A DNA stretch of 64,000 nt, from contig NZ_FOKG01000001.1 of the NCBI RefSeq assembly GCF_900111885.1, positions 248,001-312,000 of the forward strand, read 5' to 3'. Source of the DNA: Amycolatopsis marina (GTDB taxonomy: Bacteria; Actinomycetota; Actinomycetes; Mycobacteriales; Pseudonocardiaceae). Positions 10,142 through 18,192 of the stretch are shown here, in pieces (positions within the stretch are counted from its first letter, which is position 1; each line of letters starts with the position of its first letter). The position numbers and the translations under genes are program-made. The notes below the pieces were generated by a model. It did no database searches. It was not told the origin of the DNA and saw nothing but the letters and a program-made list of their open reading frames with translations.

Positions 10142-10811
10142 CGGAGTAGGTCGCGCCGCGTGCTCCCGACTCGAGCGCGATGTCGACGGCATCGAGGAAG
10201 GCCTGCCACCTGCCGGCGCGCTCGAGGTCGGCGGCGTCGACACCGAGCCGGACCAGGCCGCCCCTGCGAGCGGCGCGAGCCGCGCTGAGCACCAGCGCGA
10301 AGCAGCGGACGGTCTCGGTGCGCTGGCGCTGTGCGCCGAACCCGTGCACTCGTGCACGGTGGAGTTCGCCGGTGCGCAGGACCCGGACCGCCGACAGGTC
10401 GGCACACAGGGAGAAGCCGCGCTCGAGCAGTGCGTCCAGGGTACCGCGGGACACGAGCCAGCGCGGCGGGGCGAACCCGTCGGCCCGCAGCCCGGTGCGC
10501 TCCAGCGCGGCGGTCGCCGCGGTCAACCGGAGCCGGGCCTCGTGCGCCGGCAGCGCGGCGAACTCCGCCTTGCGGCCGATCCGGACCGTATGGGCCGGCG
10601 TGATGCGGTGGTCGTAGCCGTGCAGCAGGACATCGTCCCCACCGGCTGCGCGGGCGCGCATCCACTCGGTGGCGTCGGATTCGGCGGAGTTCGGGGTGAC
10701 AAGCATGGACAGCGGGACCTGGCGCCGATCCAACTCGGTGGCGAGCTCGGCGCAGCGGTGCAGCGATCGGGAGGTGATGCCGGACAGCGAGACGAGCAAC
10801 CGTGCGTCCAC
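10104..10811 (-). CDS. DUF2334-type polysaccharide-deacetylase-like protein
   Basis: A 235-residue protein with the DUF2334 pattern: LVSLSGI near the start, LHGYDH around residue 64 (metal-binding His region of NodB-like deacetylases) and GFAPPRWLVS in the middle. Family knowledge suggests a deacetylase-like fold; activity on an actual sugar polymer is unproven. It starts with GTG at 10811, and its end overlaps the convergent MBL gene by 38 bases. No signal peptide is visible, so it is probably cytoplasmic. Confidence 0.8.
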   Translation of the reverse strand: MDARLLVSLSGITSRSLHRCAELATELDRRQVPLSMLVTPNSAESDATEWMRARAAGGDDVLLHGYDHRITPAHTVRIGRKAEFAALPAHEARLRLTAATAALERTGLRADGFAPPRWLVSRGTLDALLERGFSLCADLSAVRVLRTGELHRARVHGFGAQRQRTETVRCFALVLSAARAARRGGLVRLGVDAADLERAGRWQAFLDAVDIALESGARGATYSATATRTRRVAAP

Positions 10812-10952
10812 ACCACCCAGTAGGCACGACGGGGGTGGCCATCGCCTTTCCCCGAGGTGACACCCCCGCGAAACCAGAAAAACAGATCAGCGCGCGATGA
10901 GCGGACCACTCACCCGCACTGCCGCCACCCCAGCCCCAGCCCCCTCACAGAT

Positions 10953-11084
10953 GGAGCGTCTGCAAGTACCACCAAGCAAGATCACCTTCGCCGTTTTCCG
11001 CTACCAACCCGGCGAGCGCCGCATGCCGCTTGGTAGCACTTGAGGACGATGTGGATCTTGCTTGGGCGTACTTGCAGACGCTCC
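10953..11084. repeat. Large imperfect inverted repeat element
   Basis: Two 34-base arms (10953-10986 and 11051-11084) are complementary over 17 bases, then 12 bases after a two-base bulge. A smaller CTACCAA/TTGGTAG dyad lies inside the 64-base loop. The whole 132-bp unit could form a long hairpin or cruciform. It fills much of the 294-bp gap between the DUF2334 gene and the TauE gene, where no coding frame is convincing. The arms contain GTACTTGCAGACGC, matching a motif in the palindrome-pair spacers at 2832 and 39322. It may be a small non-autonomous repeat and also end the TauE transcript. Confidence 0.8.
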
Positions 11085-11105
11085 AAGCTCTGGAGGTGAC
11101 CGGGG

Positions 11106-12038
11106 TCAGGAGGAGAGGGGCTCGGACTGGCGCGCGGGGGTTTTGGGGTCGTCCTCGCCTGCGAGGGCGTTGACGCGCTTCTCCTCGCGCACGGAACGGA
11201 TCGCGGCGAACAGACCCGCGCCCCACAGTGCGACGATCGCCGTGTAGATCACGATGATCAGCGCGGTTCCCGCTCCTGCGGCGATCAGCAGCGAACGGGC
11301 GTTCGTGAAGACGATCATCCCGCCTGCCGCGGCACCGAGCACGCGCGGCGGCATCCTGCGAACCAGCCAGGCAGCGAACGGCGCGGCGATCACGCCACCG
11401 ATCATCAGCCCGGCCACCACGGTGTAGTTCAGGTGGTGCTCCTGGGAGAGCGCGAAGAAGAAGCCGACGCTGGCCGCCAGCGCGACGATGAACTCGGACG
11501 TGTCCACGGAACCGACGACCTTGCGCGGCTCAAGCCTGCCGGACGACAGCAGCGTCGTGGTGGCGACTGGACCCCAGCCACCGCCACCGCTGGCGTCGAT
11601 GAACCCGGCGATCAACCCCAGCGGCCCGAGAAAGCGCGCACCGGGACGCTTCGCGGTGATCAGTTTGCCCAGCTTGAGGAAGGCAAACCGGATCAGCACG
11701 TACAGCCCGAGCAGCAGCAGGATCGTAGTGATCCAGATCGCCGCCGAAGTACTGGTGAGGGAGGTCAGCACGTAGGCCCCGAGCACGGCGCCGATCGCGC
11801 CGGGCAACGCCAGGATGCCCACCGTGCGCCAGTCGATGTTGCGGAAACGCCAGTGCGAAACGCCGGATGCGAGCGACGTGCCGACCTCGGCCAGGTGCAC
11901 CGCGGCGGAAGCCACGGCAGGCGCTGTCCCCACGGTCACCAGCGTCGTGGTCGCGGTGACGCCGAAGGCCATCCCGAGTGAGCCGTCGACGAGCTGGGCG
12001 AAGAAGCCGGCCAAGCCGAACAGGAGGAGAGTGTGCAT
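11106..12038 (-). CDS. TauE/SafE-family sulfite/anion permease
   Basis: A 310-residue integral membrane protein with two repeats of the TauE/SafE (DUF81) family. Seen: the glycine-rich start QLVDGSLGMAFGVT, the repeat 2 signature GFIDASGGGGWGP, and GSVDTSEF. Family members move sulfite, sulfonates or other small anions. A short leader ORF of the cysteine-responsive type sits about 105 bases upstream on the same strand and supports a role in sulfur metabolism. The start is ATG at 12038 with GAGTCAGG.. purines only weakly placed. The C-terminal tail is short and charged. Confidence 0.88.
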   Translation of the reverse strand: MHTLLLFGLAGFFAQLVDGSLGMAFGVTATTTLVTVGTAPAVASAAVHLAEVGTSLASGVSHWRFRNIDWRTVGILALPGAIGAVLGAYVLTSLTSTSAAIWITTILLLLGLYVLIRFAFLKLGKLITAKRPGARFLGPLGLIAGFIDASGGGGWGPVATTTLLSSGRLEPRKVVGSVDTSEFIVALAASVGFFFALSQEHHLNYTVVAGLMIGGVIAAPFAAWLVRRMPPRVLGAAAGGMIVFTNARSLLIAAGAGTALIIVIYTAIVALWGAGLFAAIRSVREEKRVNALAGEDDPKTPARQSEPLSS

Positions 12039-12142
12039 GCGGACCTCGTGAGTCAGGGCCGGCCGCGCAGTCGTGTGGCGGCCGCGGCGGAGGAATTGAC
12101 CAGACCGGGCGAGACCGCTGGAAAGCGCTAATGCACGCTACG

Positions 12143-12235
12143 TCAGCGGTGGCAAAGTCGGCACATCGCCGAACTGACGCGCAGCAGATCGATGTGCCTG
12201 CGCTGTACCAGCGCGACACGATCGACGATTGCCAC
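12143..12235 (-). CDS. Putative cysteine-responsive leader peptide upstream of TauE
   Basis: A 30-residue ORF ending LVQRRHIDLLRVSSAMCRLC followed by HR and TGA. The pattern LVxRRHxDLxRVxSAxCR is the actinobacterial short leader found ahead of sulfate and cysteine acquisition genes, thought to sense charged Cys-tRNA or cysteine supply through ribosome position. I used GTG at 12235; GTG codons at 12244 and 12247 are also in frame, and no clear ribosome site decides between them. Two Cys codons lie close to the stop. A GGCCGC/GCGGCC stem (12061-12083) between the leader and tauE could be part of an attenuator. The match to the leader motif is my own recognition. Confidence 0.72.
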   Translation of the reverse strand: MAIVDRVALVQRRHIDLLRVSSAMCRLCHR

Positions 12236-12339
12236 CTGCGTCACCACGACGGTGATATTTCCAGAGCACCGCGCCGCAATCCACTCGTTCTCAGATAGTG
12301 AGCGGCCGGGTGAGCGAGGTCACGCCGCCTCGACCCCTT

Positions 12340-12422
12340 GCACTTTTCCGGGAAAGTGCGAGGCCGAACACGCGCGATCCCAGGTCGCGGGCTCACCCCT
12401 GAGCACTTTCCCGGGAAAGTGC
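12340..12422. repeat. Two CACTTTC palindromes downstream of purB
   Basis: GCACTTTTCCGGGAAAGTGC at 12340-12359 (one mismatch) and the perfect GCACTTTCCCGGGAAAGTGC at 12403-12422, centres 63 bp apart. They begin four bases past the purB stop, as expected for a terminator. Wider centre spacing and an unrelated spacer distinguish this pair from those at 2811 and 39290. Confidence 0.8.
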
Positions 12423-12425
12423 GAG

Positions 12426-13856
12426 TCAGAGGATGGGCTGTGGGGCGTAGGACGTGGCCTCGGGGAAGCGCTTGAGGACGTCCTCGATCCGGGCTACGAC
12501 GGCCGCGACCTGGCGTCCGGCGGTCCCGGTGAAGGAAATCCGGTCGGTGAGCAGCTTCTCGAGCTCCGCAAGGCCGAGCGGCACTCGCTCGTCGGCCGCC
12601 AGCCGGTCCAGCAGGTCGTTGTCCGTCTGGCCCTGCTCGCGCATCGCGAGCGCGACGGCGACGGCGTTCTCCTTGATCGCCTCATGCGCGGTCTCCCTGC
12701 CGACGCCCGCGCGCACCGATGCCATCAGCACCTTCGTCGTCGCGAGGAACGGCAGGTACCGCGCCAGCTCGCGGTCGACCACCGCGGGGAAGGCGCCGAA
12801 CTCCGCCAGCACCGTCAGGAACGTCTCCAGCAGCCCGTCGAGCGCGAAGAACGCGTCCGGCAACGCGACCCTGCGCACCACCGAGTCAGACACGTCGCCC
12901 TCGTTCCACTGGTCACCCGCGAGCTCGCCGACCATGGAGAGGTAACCGCGCAGCACAACGGCGAGCCCGTTGACCCGCTCGCAGGAACGCGTGTTCATCT
13001 TGTGCGGCATCGCCGACGAGCCGACCTGACCAGGCTTGAAGCCCTCGGTGACCAGCTCGTTGCCGGCCATCAGCCGGATGGTCGTGGCCATGCTGGACGG
13101 CGCGGCCGCGACCTGGACCACAGCCGAAACCACGTCGAAGTCCAGTGAGCGCGGGTACACCTGCCCCACGCTGGTGAGCACCCGCTCGAAGCCGAGGTGC
13201 TCGGCGACCTTTCGCTCCAGGCTGTCCAGTGCCGCCTCATCGCCCAGCAGGTCGAGCATGTCCTGTGCCGTGCCGACCGGACCCTTGATCCCGCGCAGGG
13301 GATAGCGCGCGATCAACTCGTCCAGCCGGTCGAACGCGACCAACAGCTCGTCGGCCGCCGTCGCGAACCGCTTGCCCAGGGTCGTGGCCTGTGCCGCGAC
13401 ATTATGTGAACGACCGGCCAGCACGAGGTCGCCGTACTCGGTCGCCAGCGCGGCAAGCCTGCCGAGCACGGCCGCGACGCGGCCGCGAACCAGCTCCAGC
13501 GAGCGGCGCACCTGCAACTGCTCAACGTTCTCGGTGAGGTCCCGCGAGGTCATGCCCTTGTGCACGTGCTCGTGCCCGGCGAGCGCGTTGAACTCCTCGA
13601 TCCGGGCCTTGACGTCATGCCGGGTGACCCGTTCCCGCGCGGCGATCGACTCGAGATCCACCTGCGCCAGGACACGCTCGTAGTCGGCGAGCACGCCGTC
13701 CGGAATCTCGACACCGAGCTCGCTCTGCGCCCGCAGAACAGCCAGCCAGAGCTCCCGCTCCAGCATGACCTTGCGCTCCGGTGACCACAGCTCCACCAGC
13801 TCGGTGGAGGCGTAGCGGCCGGCGAGCACGTTCGGGATTCGCGGTTTCTCACTCAC
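12426..13856 (-). CDS. purB: Adenylosuccinate lyase
   Basis: A 476-residue fumarase/aspartase-superfamily enzyme. It cleaves SAICAR to AICAR and adenylosuccinate to AMP, both releasing fumarate. Seen: the superfamily signature GSSAMPHKMN, the substrate-loop Thr/Ser region (HKGMTSRDLTEN) and the catalytic His region AGRSHNVAAQATTLGKR. Length is typical. The GTG start at 13856 is followed by SEKPRIPNVL, a usual actinobacterial N-terminus. The upstream gene on the same strand encodes a TetR regulator 22 bases away, so they may share a transcript. Confidence 0.97.
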   Translation of the reverse strand: MSEKPRIPNVLAGRYASTELVELWSPERKVMLERELWLAVLRAQSELGVEIPDGVLADYERVLAQVDLESIAARERVTRHDVKARIEEFNALAGHEHVHKGMTSRDLTENVEQLQVRRSLELVRGRVAAVLGRLAALATEYGDLVLAGRSHNVAAQATTLGKRFATAADELLVAFDRLDELIARYPLRGIKGPVGTAQDMLDLLGDEAALDSLERKVAEHLGFERVLTSVGQVYPRSLDFDVVSAVVQVAAAPSSMATTIRLMAGNELVTEGFKPGQVGSSAMPHKMNTRSCERVNGLAVVLRGYLSMVGELAGDQWNEGDVSDSVVRRVALPDAFFALDGLLETFLTVLAEFGAFPAVVDRELARYLPFLATTKVLMASVRAGVGRETAHEAIKENAVAVALAMREQGQTDNDLLDRLAADERVPLGLAELEKLLTDRISFTGTAGRQVAAVVARIEDVLKRFPEATSYAPQPIL

Positions 13857-13878
13857 GGCGCAACAGCGTAAACCCCGG

Positions 13879-14472
13879 TCAGCTGAGTGCTGTGCGCAGC
13901 ATCCTGGCGGCGGCCGCCCTCGGCTCGGGGTCCACGGCCACCAGCGCGTTGACCACGGAACCGTCGACCAACGCGATCAGCCGTTCGAGCTCCACGGCGC
14001 CGACGGACGTGCCCGACCGGGCGAAGATCTCCGTGAGCAGCTCGTTCAGCTCGGCATTCAACATCCGCATCAGCGGCCGGAGGTGGGGGCGGCGGCCGGT
14101 GGCCACCAACCGCTCGTACCGCAACAGCACCGCTTCGGCATCCACGGCACGGTCGTCGTGCTGTGGGCCGAGTAGCAGTTCGAGGACCAGATCGACCAGT
14201 GCGTCGACGCCGCGTTCCCTGGTCACCAGGTCGTCGAGACACTGGCGCCCCTTGTCGAGTTCCGCACGCGACTGTTCTTCGACGGCCGCCGTGACCAGGT
14301 CGTCGAGAGAGTCGAAGTAGTACGTGGTCGACGCCAGGGGCAACCCGGCCCGTTCGGCCACGGCCCGATGCCGGATGGCGTCGAAGCCGCCCTCGGTGAG
14401 CAGCTCGGCGGCCGCGGTCACGAGTGCCGCGCGCCTGCGCTCCCCCTTGGGAGTGCTGGCAGGGGTGCTCAT
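13879..14472 (-). CDS. TetR-family transcriptional regulator
   Basis: A 197-residue TetR protein with an N-terminal helix-turn-helix (about residues 15-55: ALVTAAAELLTEGGFDAIRHRAVAERAGL, then TTYYFDSLDDL). The C-terminal ligand domain is not recognisable. Start ATG at 14472 removes an 11-residue extension that falls inside a direct repeat. The start region is duplicated about 77 bases upstream. It sits just upstream of purB, but nothing shows that it controls purB. Confidence 0.85.
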   Translation of the reverse strand: MSTPASTPKGERRRAALVTAAAELLTEGGFDAIRHRAVAERAGLPLASTTYYFDSLDDLVTAAVEEQSRAELDKGRQCLDDLVTRERGVDALVDLVLELLLGPQHDDRAVDAEAVLLRYERLVATGRRPHLRPLMRMLNAELNELLTEIFARSGTSVGAVELERLIALVDGSVVNALVAVDPEPRAAAARMLRTALS

Positions 14473-14588
14473 TCTGATTGCCTCACTCGCCGGCGGGCTG
14501 CACATCGCTCGGTGCCATACCTGATTCGCCCACAGTGCCGGTCGCTCATGCCAATTGCCTCACTCGCCGGCGGGCTGCAGATCGCTCG
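14467..14588. repeat. 45-bp direct repeat spanning the tetR start
   Basis: The segments 14467-14511 and 14544-14588 are the same 45-bp sequence with five mismatches, four of them clustered. The repeat carries the tetR start codon and the bases upstream of it, so the regulator's initiation region exists twice. Either a promoter/operator duplication or a short tandem duplication explains it. The rest of the 140-bp gap shows nothing else. Confidence 0.85.
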
Positions 14589-14611
14589 CTCATCCGGAAC
14601 ATCCTGCCAGG

Positions 14612-15328
14612 TCAGTACCTGGCGGCGAGCTCGGCCGCGATGGACTCCACCGCACCGGCAAACGGCGCCTCCGGCCCCTGTTCGGGAATGCTCAGCACGA
14701 GCAGGGTGGCGTTCGACGGCGTGGTCCGCTCGACGATCACGGTGCCCTCCGGCTGCTCTGCCAGCTCGATCGCGGTTCCTTCGGGAACGACCGTTGCGGA
14801 GAGGGTGCCCGACGCCGCGCCATCGTTGACCTGGAATGCGACGGACCGCCATCCCGGTGAACAGACCCGGCCGGGCTGCGCCTCGGAAGTGACGGCGACC
14901 GGGAGCTCGCCAGCGAGGGCGATGGCGAGCTCCCGGTCAACCTGATCGCACCCTGGGGTGCTCTCCCCTGACGCGTCACCCCCCTGCTTGGGCGACGCAT
15001 CCGGGAAGCCTTCTGGCGGCCCCGCATTGGGTAGACGCCCTTGGGCGTCCCCGGGTTGCTCCTGAGCGCCGAACTTGGTGGCGCTGTTGGCGTCGGGAGC
15101 GCCGGCGACGCTCGCGGTGTCCTCGCCGAGGTTCCCGTTCAGCAGTACACCGAGCGTGCCGAGACCGGCAAGTACGAGTACACCAAAGCTGCACGCCAGA
15201 ACGATCATGTTTTGCTTACGGGCAGTAGCGCGCTTGGAACGCGCGGCGATGTCGCCTGCGTCGAAGGTGGGCGCGGGAGTGTCCCCTGGAGCCTCCCGGA
15301 ACAGGGTCTCCAGCTCGCGGTCATCCAT
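14612..15328 (-). CDS. Single-pass membrane protein, probable partner of the upstream sigma factor
   Basis: A 238-residue protein with a cytoplasmic N-terminus (LETLFREAPGDTPAP...), one transmembrane helix at about residues 41-63, and an outside domain with a Pro/Gly-rich linker and two Cys (about 127 and 157). It follows directly the SigE-family sigma gene on the same strand. This arrangement is usual for anti-sigma or regulatory membrane partners of SigE-type factors, though no zinc-binding anti-sigma motif is present. The ATG has a strong GAGGAGG. Its start region is duplicated inside the end of the sigma gene. Function beyond this is inferred. Confidence 0.75.
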   Translation of the reverse strand: MDDRELETLFREAPGDTPAPTFDAGDIAARSKRATARKQNMIVLACSFGVLVLAGLGTLGVLLNGNLGEDTASVAGAPDANSATKFGAQEQPGDAQGRLPNAGPPEGFPDASPKQGGDASGESTPGCDQVDRELAIALAGELPVAVTSEAQPGRVCSPGWRSVAFQVNDGAASGTLSATVVPEGTAIELAEQPEGTVIVERTTPSNATLLVLSIPEQGPEAPFAGAVESIAAELAARY

Positions 15329-15411
15329 GCGCTTCCACCTCCTCGTTTCTCTGCGGCGGCGCCATCGGTGGCCGCGCAGGTGCGGACCTATCCATGCGCT
15401 TCCACCTCCTC
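15323..15411. repeat. 22-bp direct repeat across the sigma/membrane-partner junction
   Basis: The 22 bases at 15323-15344 recur exactly at 15390-15411. They hold the ribosome site and start codon of the membrane protein gene, and the second copy forms the last codons of the sigma gene. This looks like a 67-bp duplication that separated two formerly overlapping genes. Confidence 0.85.
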
Positions 15412-15894
15412 CAGGACCACGCGGAGATTCGCCAGCCCGCGCGCCGTCTGACTCTTCACGTTGCCCTCGCTGCAGCCGAGCGTGGCAGCCACGGCAGCCA
15501 CGTCGAGACCCTCGAAATAGCGCAGGACCAGCACTGCCCGCTGTTTCGGCGGCACCTTGCGCAGCCCCGCGAGCAGGTCCTGCCGGGTTGCGACCCGGTC
15601 GTCGAGATGCTCGCTCTCGACCGCCCGCTCAGGCATCGTCTCCGTCTGCCGTTCCCTCCGCCATGGCCGGCGGGACTCGTCGATCGAGGCCCTGACCAGC
15701 GTCTTTCGCACGTATGCGTCGGTCGCCGACCTGTCGCGAATCTTGCGCCACTTCCGGTGCAGCGCGACGAACGCCGTCTGCGCCAGATCGTCCGCACGGT
15801 GCCAGTCACCGCACAGCATGTACGCGGTCCTGCGCACGGAGTCCCGCCGTGCGGCGAAATACTCCGCGAACTCCTGCTCGTCGCGCTGGTCCAC
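15388..15894 (-). CDS. SigE-family RNA polymerase sigma factor (ECF type)
   Basis: A 168-residue sigma factor with region 2 (FAEYFAARRDSVRRTAYMLCGDWHRADDLAQ) and region 4 (LLAGLRKVPPKQRAVLVLRYFEGLDVAAVAATLGCSEGNVKSQTARGL). Length and sequence match the SigE family of actinobacteria, which are small ECF factors often encoded beside a one-helix membrane protein, as here. I chose GTG at 15894 (GGAGAG eight bases upstream); GTG at 15954 would add 20 residues. It probably directs a cell-envelope or stress regulon; no promoter target can be read. Confidence 0.85.
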   Translation of the reverse strand: MDQRDEQEFAEYFAARRDSVRRTAYMLCGDWHRADDLAQTAFVALHRKWRKIRDRSATDAYVRKTLVRASIDESRRPWRRERQTETMPERAVESEHLDDRVATRQDLLAGLRKVPPKQRAVLVLRYFEGLDVAAVAATLGCSEGNVKSQTARGLANLRVVLEEVEAHG

Positions 15895-16041
15895 GCGGTT
15901 GGCTCTCCGCTCGCTTTGGTCGTCCGGGTGAAGGACGGAATGAGGGACGTCCACGGTTGCACAGCGGACGTGATCGCGGCAGAAAATCTTTGCTGAGTAC
16001 GGCGGTTGAAAGCGCAAACAGGCGTGTGATGTGATCAGGCC

Positions 16042-17073
16042 GTGACCAAAGCTGCCGCTTCCGTGATCGACTTTCGCTCCGACACTGTCACCCGTCCAGG
16101 TGACACGATGCGTGCGGCGATGGCCAGAGCGGAGGTGGGCGACAACGTCCTCGATGGTGACCCAACAGTCGAAGAGCTGGAACAACGATCCGCCGCGTTG
16201 CTCGGTATGCCCGCGGCGCTGTGGACACCCAGCGGCACGATGGCCAACCTCGTCGCGCTGAGCCTGCATCTGTCCCGGGGAGACCGGTTCCTCGCCCCGC
16301 GCGACGCCCACGTTCTCGTCAATGAACTCGGCTCGGCGGCGTGGCTGGCAGGCGGTATGCCCTTTCCCCTCGAACACGACGCGGGCCCAGGACGGCCGAC
16401 GCTCAGCACTCTGCGCAACGCGGTTGGCCCCGCGGACGGCCCCTACTACGCCCTGCGCACCACCCTGCTCTGCCTGGAGAACACGCACAACGCCGCGGGC
16501 GGAGCCGTCACCCCGCCCCACGAACACGCCCAACTCGTCGCCACTGCGAAGGAAGCCGGGCTGCGCGTGCACCTGGACGGTGCACGCATCTGGCACGCCG
16601 CGACCTCGCTCGACCTGCCACCTGCGGCGCTCACCGTGGGCGTGGATTCGGTGGCTGCCTGCTTCAGCAAGGGCCTTGGCGCGCCGGTCGGTTCCGTACT
16701 GGCCGGAAGTGAGGAGTTCATCGAACGGGCAAAGCGGATGCGGCAGATGCTCGGTGGCGGTACCCGCCAGGCAGGGGTGCTGGCCGCGGCCTGCCTCGTG
16801 GCGCTGGACCAGATGAGCGAGTTGCACGAGGACCACGAGAACGCGCGGCGGCTGGCCGAGGGCCTTATCGAGCTCGGGTGGCAGGTGGCAACGCCGGAGA
16901 CGAACATCGTGCTGGCCGGTGTCGCCGACGTCCCGCGCTCGCTGTACGCGCTGGAGAGTATGGGGATCCGCGCGCTGTCGATGGCAGGCAAGGTGCGGTT
17001 CGTGACCCACCGCGATATCTCCGCCCCCGATGTCGAGGAAGCCCTGCACCGCATCAAGTCGGCGACCGCATGA
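16042..17073 (+). CDS. ltaE: Low-specificity L-threonine aldolase
   Basis: A 343-residue PLP enzyme of fold type I that splits threonine or allo-threonine to glycine and acetaldehyde. Seen: the family opening IDFRSDTVTRPGDTMRAAM, EVGDNVLDGDPTVEELE, the cofactor Asp in LHLDGARIW, and Lys in CFSKGLGAPVGS. Length is standard. The start is GTG at 16042. Its stop overlaps the next gene's start (ATGA), so both are translated together. Confidence 0.93.
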   Translation: MTKAAASVIDFRSDTVTRPGDTMRAAMARAEVGDNVLDGDPTVEELEQRSAALLGMPAALWTPSGTMANLVALSLHLSRGDRFLAPRDAHVLVNELGSAAWLAGGMPFPLEHDAGPGRPTLSTLRNAVGPADGPYYALRTTLLCLENTHNAAGGAVTPPHEHAQLVATAKEAGLRVHLDGARIWHAATSLDLPPAALTVGVDSVAACFSKGLGAPVGSVLAGSEEFIERAKRMRQMLGGGTRQAGVLAAACLVALDQMSELHEDHENARRLAEGLIELGWQVATPETNIVLAGVADVPRSLYALESMGIRALSMAGKVRFVTHRDISAPDVEEALHRIKSATA

Positions 17074-17663
17074 CCGGGAACCAGTGGCTGATCTTCGACT
17101 ACGGCGAGGTCATCAGCAGCAGGACGGCCGCGTTGCCCGCGCTCGCGCAGCGGATCGGTGTGCCCGCGTCGGAGTTCGAACCCGCGTACTGGGCCGCGCG
17201 CAACGCGTACGACCGCGGCTGCACCGACCTGGACTACTGGCGAGCGGTGGGGCAGCGGGTGGGGGTCGGCGTCGATCGCGCGACGTCAAATGATCTGACC
17301 GAACTGGACATCCTCGGCTGGTCACGGACCGAGCAGTCGACACTCGACCTGCTCGACACGCTGTCCGAAGCCGGATCGCGGATGGCCCTGTTGTCGAACG
17401 CACCGGTGTCCTTCGCCCGCTTCGCCGAGCGACAGGAGTGGACGCGACATTTTCGTGAGCTCGTGTTCTCCGGGGACCTGCGGATGGCCAAGCCCGATCG
17501 CGCGATCTTCGACGTCCTCGTGTCCAGAATCGGTGCCAGGCCACAGGACTGCCTGTTCGTCGACGACCGGCAGTCCAATATAGACGGAGCAAGGGAGGCA
17601 GGGCTGCGGGCCGAGCGCTGGACCGGCGCGGAGTCCGCGCTGGCGTTCCTGCGCCCGGCCTGA
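17070..17663 (+). CDS. HAD-superfamily hydrolase
   Basis: A 197-residue HAD hydrolase. Motif I is FDYGEV, with the nucleophile Asp but Gly where the second Asp of many phosphatases stands, as in the epoxide-hydrolase-like HAD subgroup. Motif II is LLSN, the Lys is in MAKPDRAIFD, and motif III is FVDDRQSNIDGA. It likely acts on a small phosphorylated or halogenated compound; the substrate is unknown. It is coupled to the aldolase gene by a four-base overlap. It converges on the DoxX-type gene. Confidence 0.85.
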   Translation: MTGNQWLIFDYGEVISSRTAALPALAQRIGVPASEFEPAYWAARNAYDRGCTDLDYWRAVGQRVGVGVDRATSNDLTELDILGWSRTEQSTLDLLDTLSEAGSRMALLSNAPVSFARFAERQEWTRHFRELVFSGDLRMAKPDRAIFDVLVSRIGARPQDCLFVDDRQSNIDGAREAGLRAERWTGAESALAFLRPA

Positions 17664-17674
17664 GCCGGACCTCG

Positions 17675-18022
17675 TCACGCGATCAGCAACACCGCGTTGA
17701 TCGCCGCCAAGACTCCGAGCGCGGCAGGCGGGCTGAACCTCTGCACCGAGTCACCCGCACGCAGATGGAAACCCACGGCACCGATCATCATCAGCACCAG
17801 GCCGATCGAGGCCGCGACCCCGAGCCAGGTCATCCAGAACCCGATGACCAGTCCGACCGCCGCGGCGACTTCGAGCGCACCGACGGTCATGTCGAGCCTG
17901 CGGGGCACGCCGAGGTGCGCGGCCGCCTCGTTCGTCTGCTTCGATCCGGCCAGCTTCGCGCCACCTGCCCCGAGAAACAGCGCTGCCAGCAGGATCGACA
18001 GGATCGCCGCGCCGGTGTTCAC
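17675..18022 (-). CDS. DoxX-family membrane protein
   Basis: A 115-residue protein with four hydrophobic helices and the DoxX-like pattern FLGAGGAKLAG near the N-terminus and LEVAAAVGLVIGF in the middle. DoxX-like proteins sit in the membrane, and some link to thiol/redox homeostasis; the exact job is unknown. The start is GTG at 18022, overlapping the stop of the preceding small gene by four bases. Confidence 0.82.
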   Translation of the reverse strand: MNTGAAILSILLAALFLGAGGAKLAGSKQTNEAAAHLGVPRRLDMTVGALEVAAAVGLVIGFWMTWLGVAASIGLVLMMIGAVGFHLRAGDSVQRFSPPAALGVLAAINAVLLIA

Positions 18023-18192
18023 GACCTAAGTCGCTTGGGGTCGTCCTTACCCTTGATGGCTCCGTAGGCGGCGGTGCCGAGGAACAGCACGCCACCGATG
18101 ATCGCCAGCCAGAACAGGCCCTCGATCACGAATCCGAGCACCGTGAACGCCAGCCAGATGACGATCAGTGCCCCGACGATCTTCCAGAACAT
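18019..18192 (-). CDS. Small two-helix membrane protein (57 aa)
   Basis: A short gene of 57 residues: MFWKIVGALIVIWLAFTVLG, then a second hydrophobic stretch around LFWLAIIGGVLFLGTAA and a basic tail KGKDDPKRLRS. It has a very good ribosome site (GGAGGAAGG) and overlaps the DoxX start by four bases, so it should be real and cotranslated with DoxX. Similar small hydrophobic proteins are common in actinobacteria. The function is unknown. Confidence 0.8.
   Translation of the reverse strand: MFWKIVGALIVIWLAFTVLGFVIEGLFWLAIIGGVLFLGTAAYGAIKGKDDPKRLRS

Noticed and set aside
10945..11226. A 93-codon minus-strand frame crossing the inverted repeat
   Set aside because: It runs through the hairpin and into the TauE 3' end in another frame; no homology pattern or ribosome site.
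15895..17049. A longer sigma factor reading up to 553 codons
   Set aside because: The extension runs antisense to the threonine aldolase gene and adds no sigma domain; the start at 15894 gives the family length.
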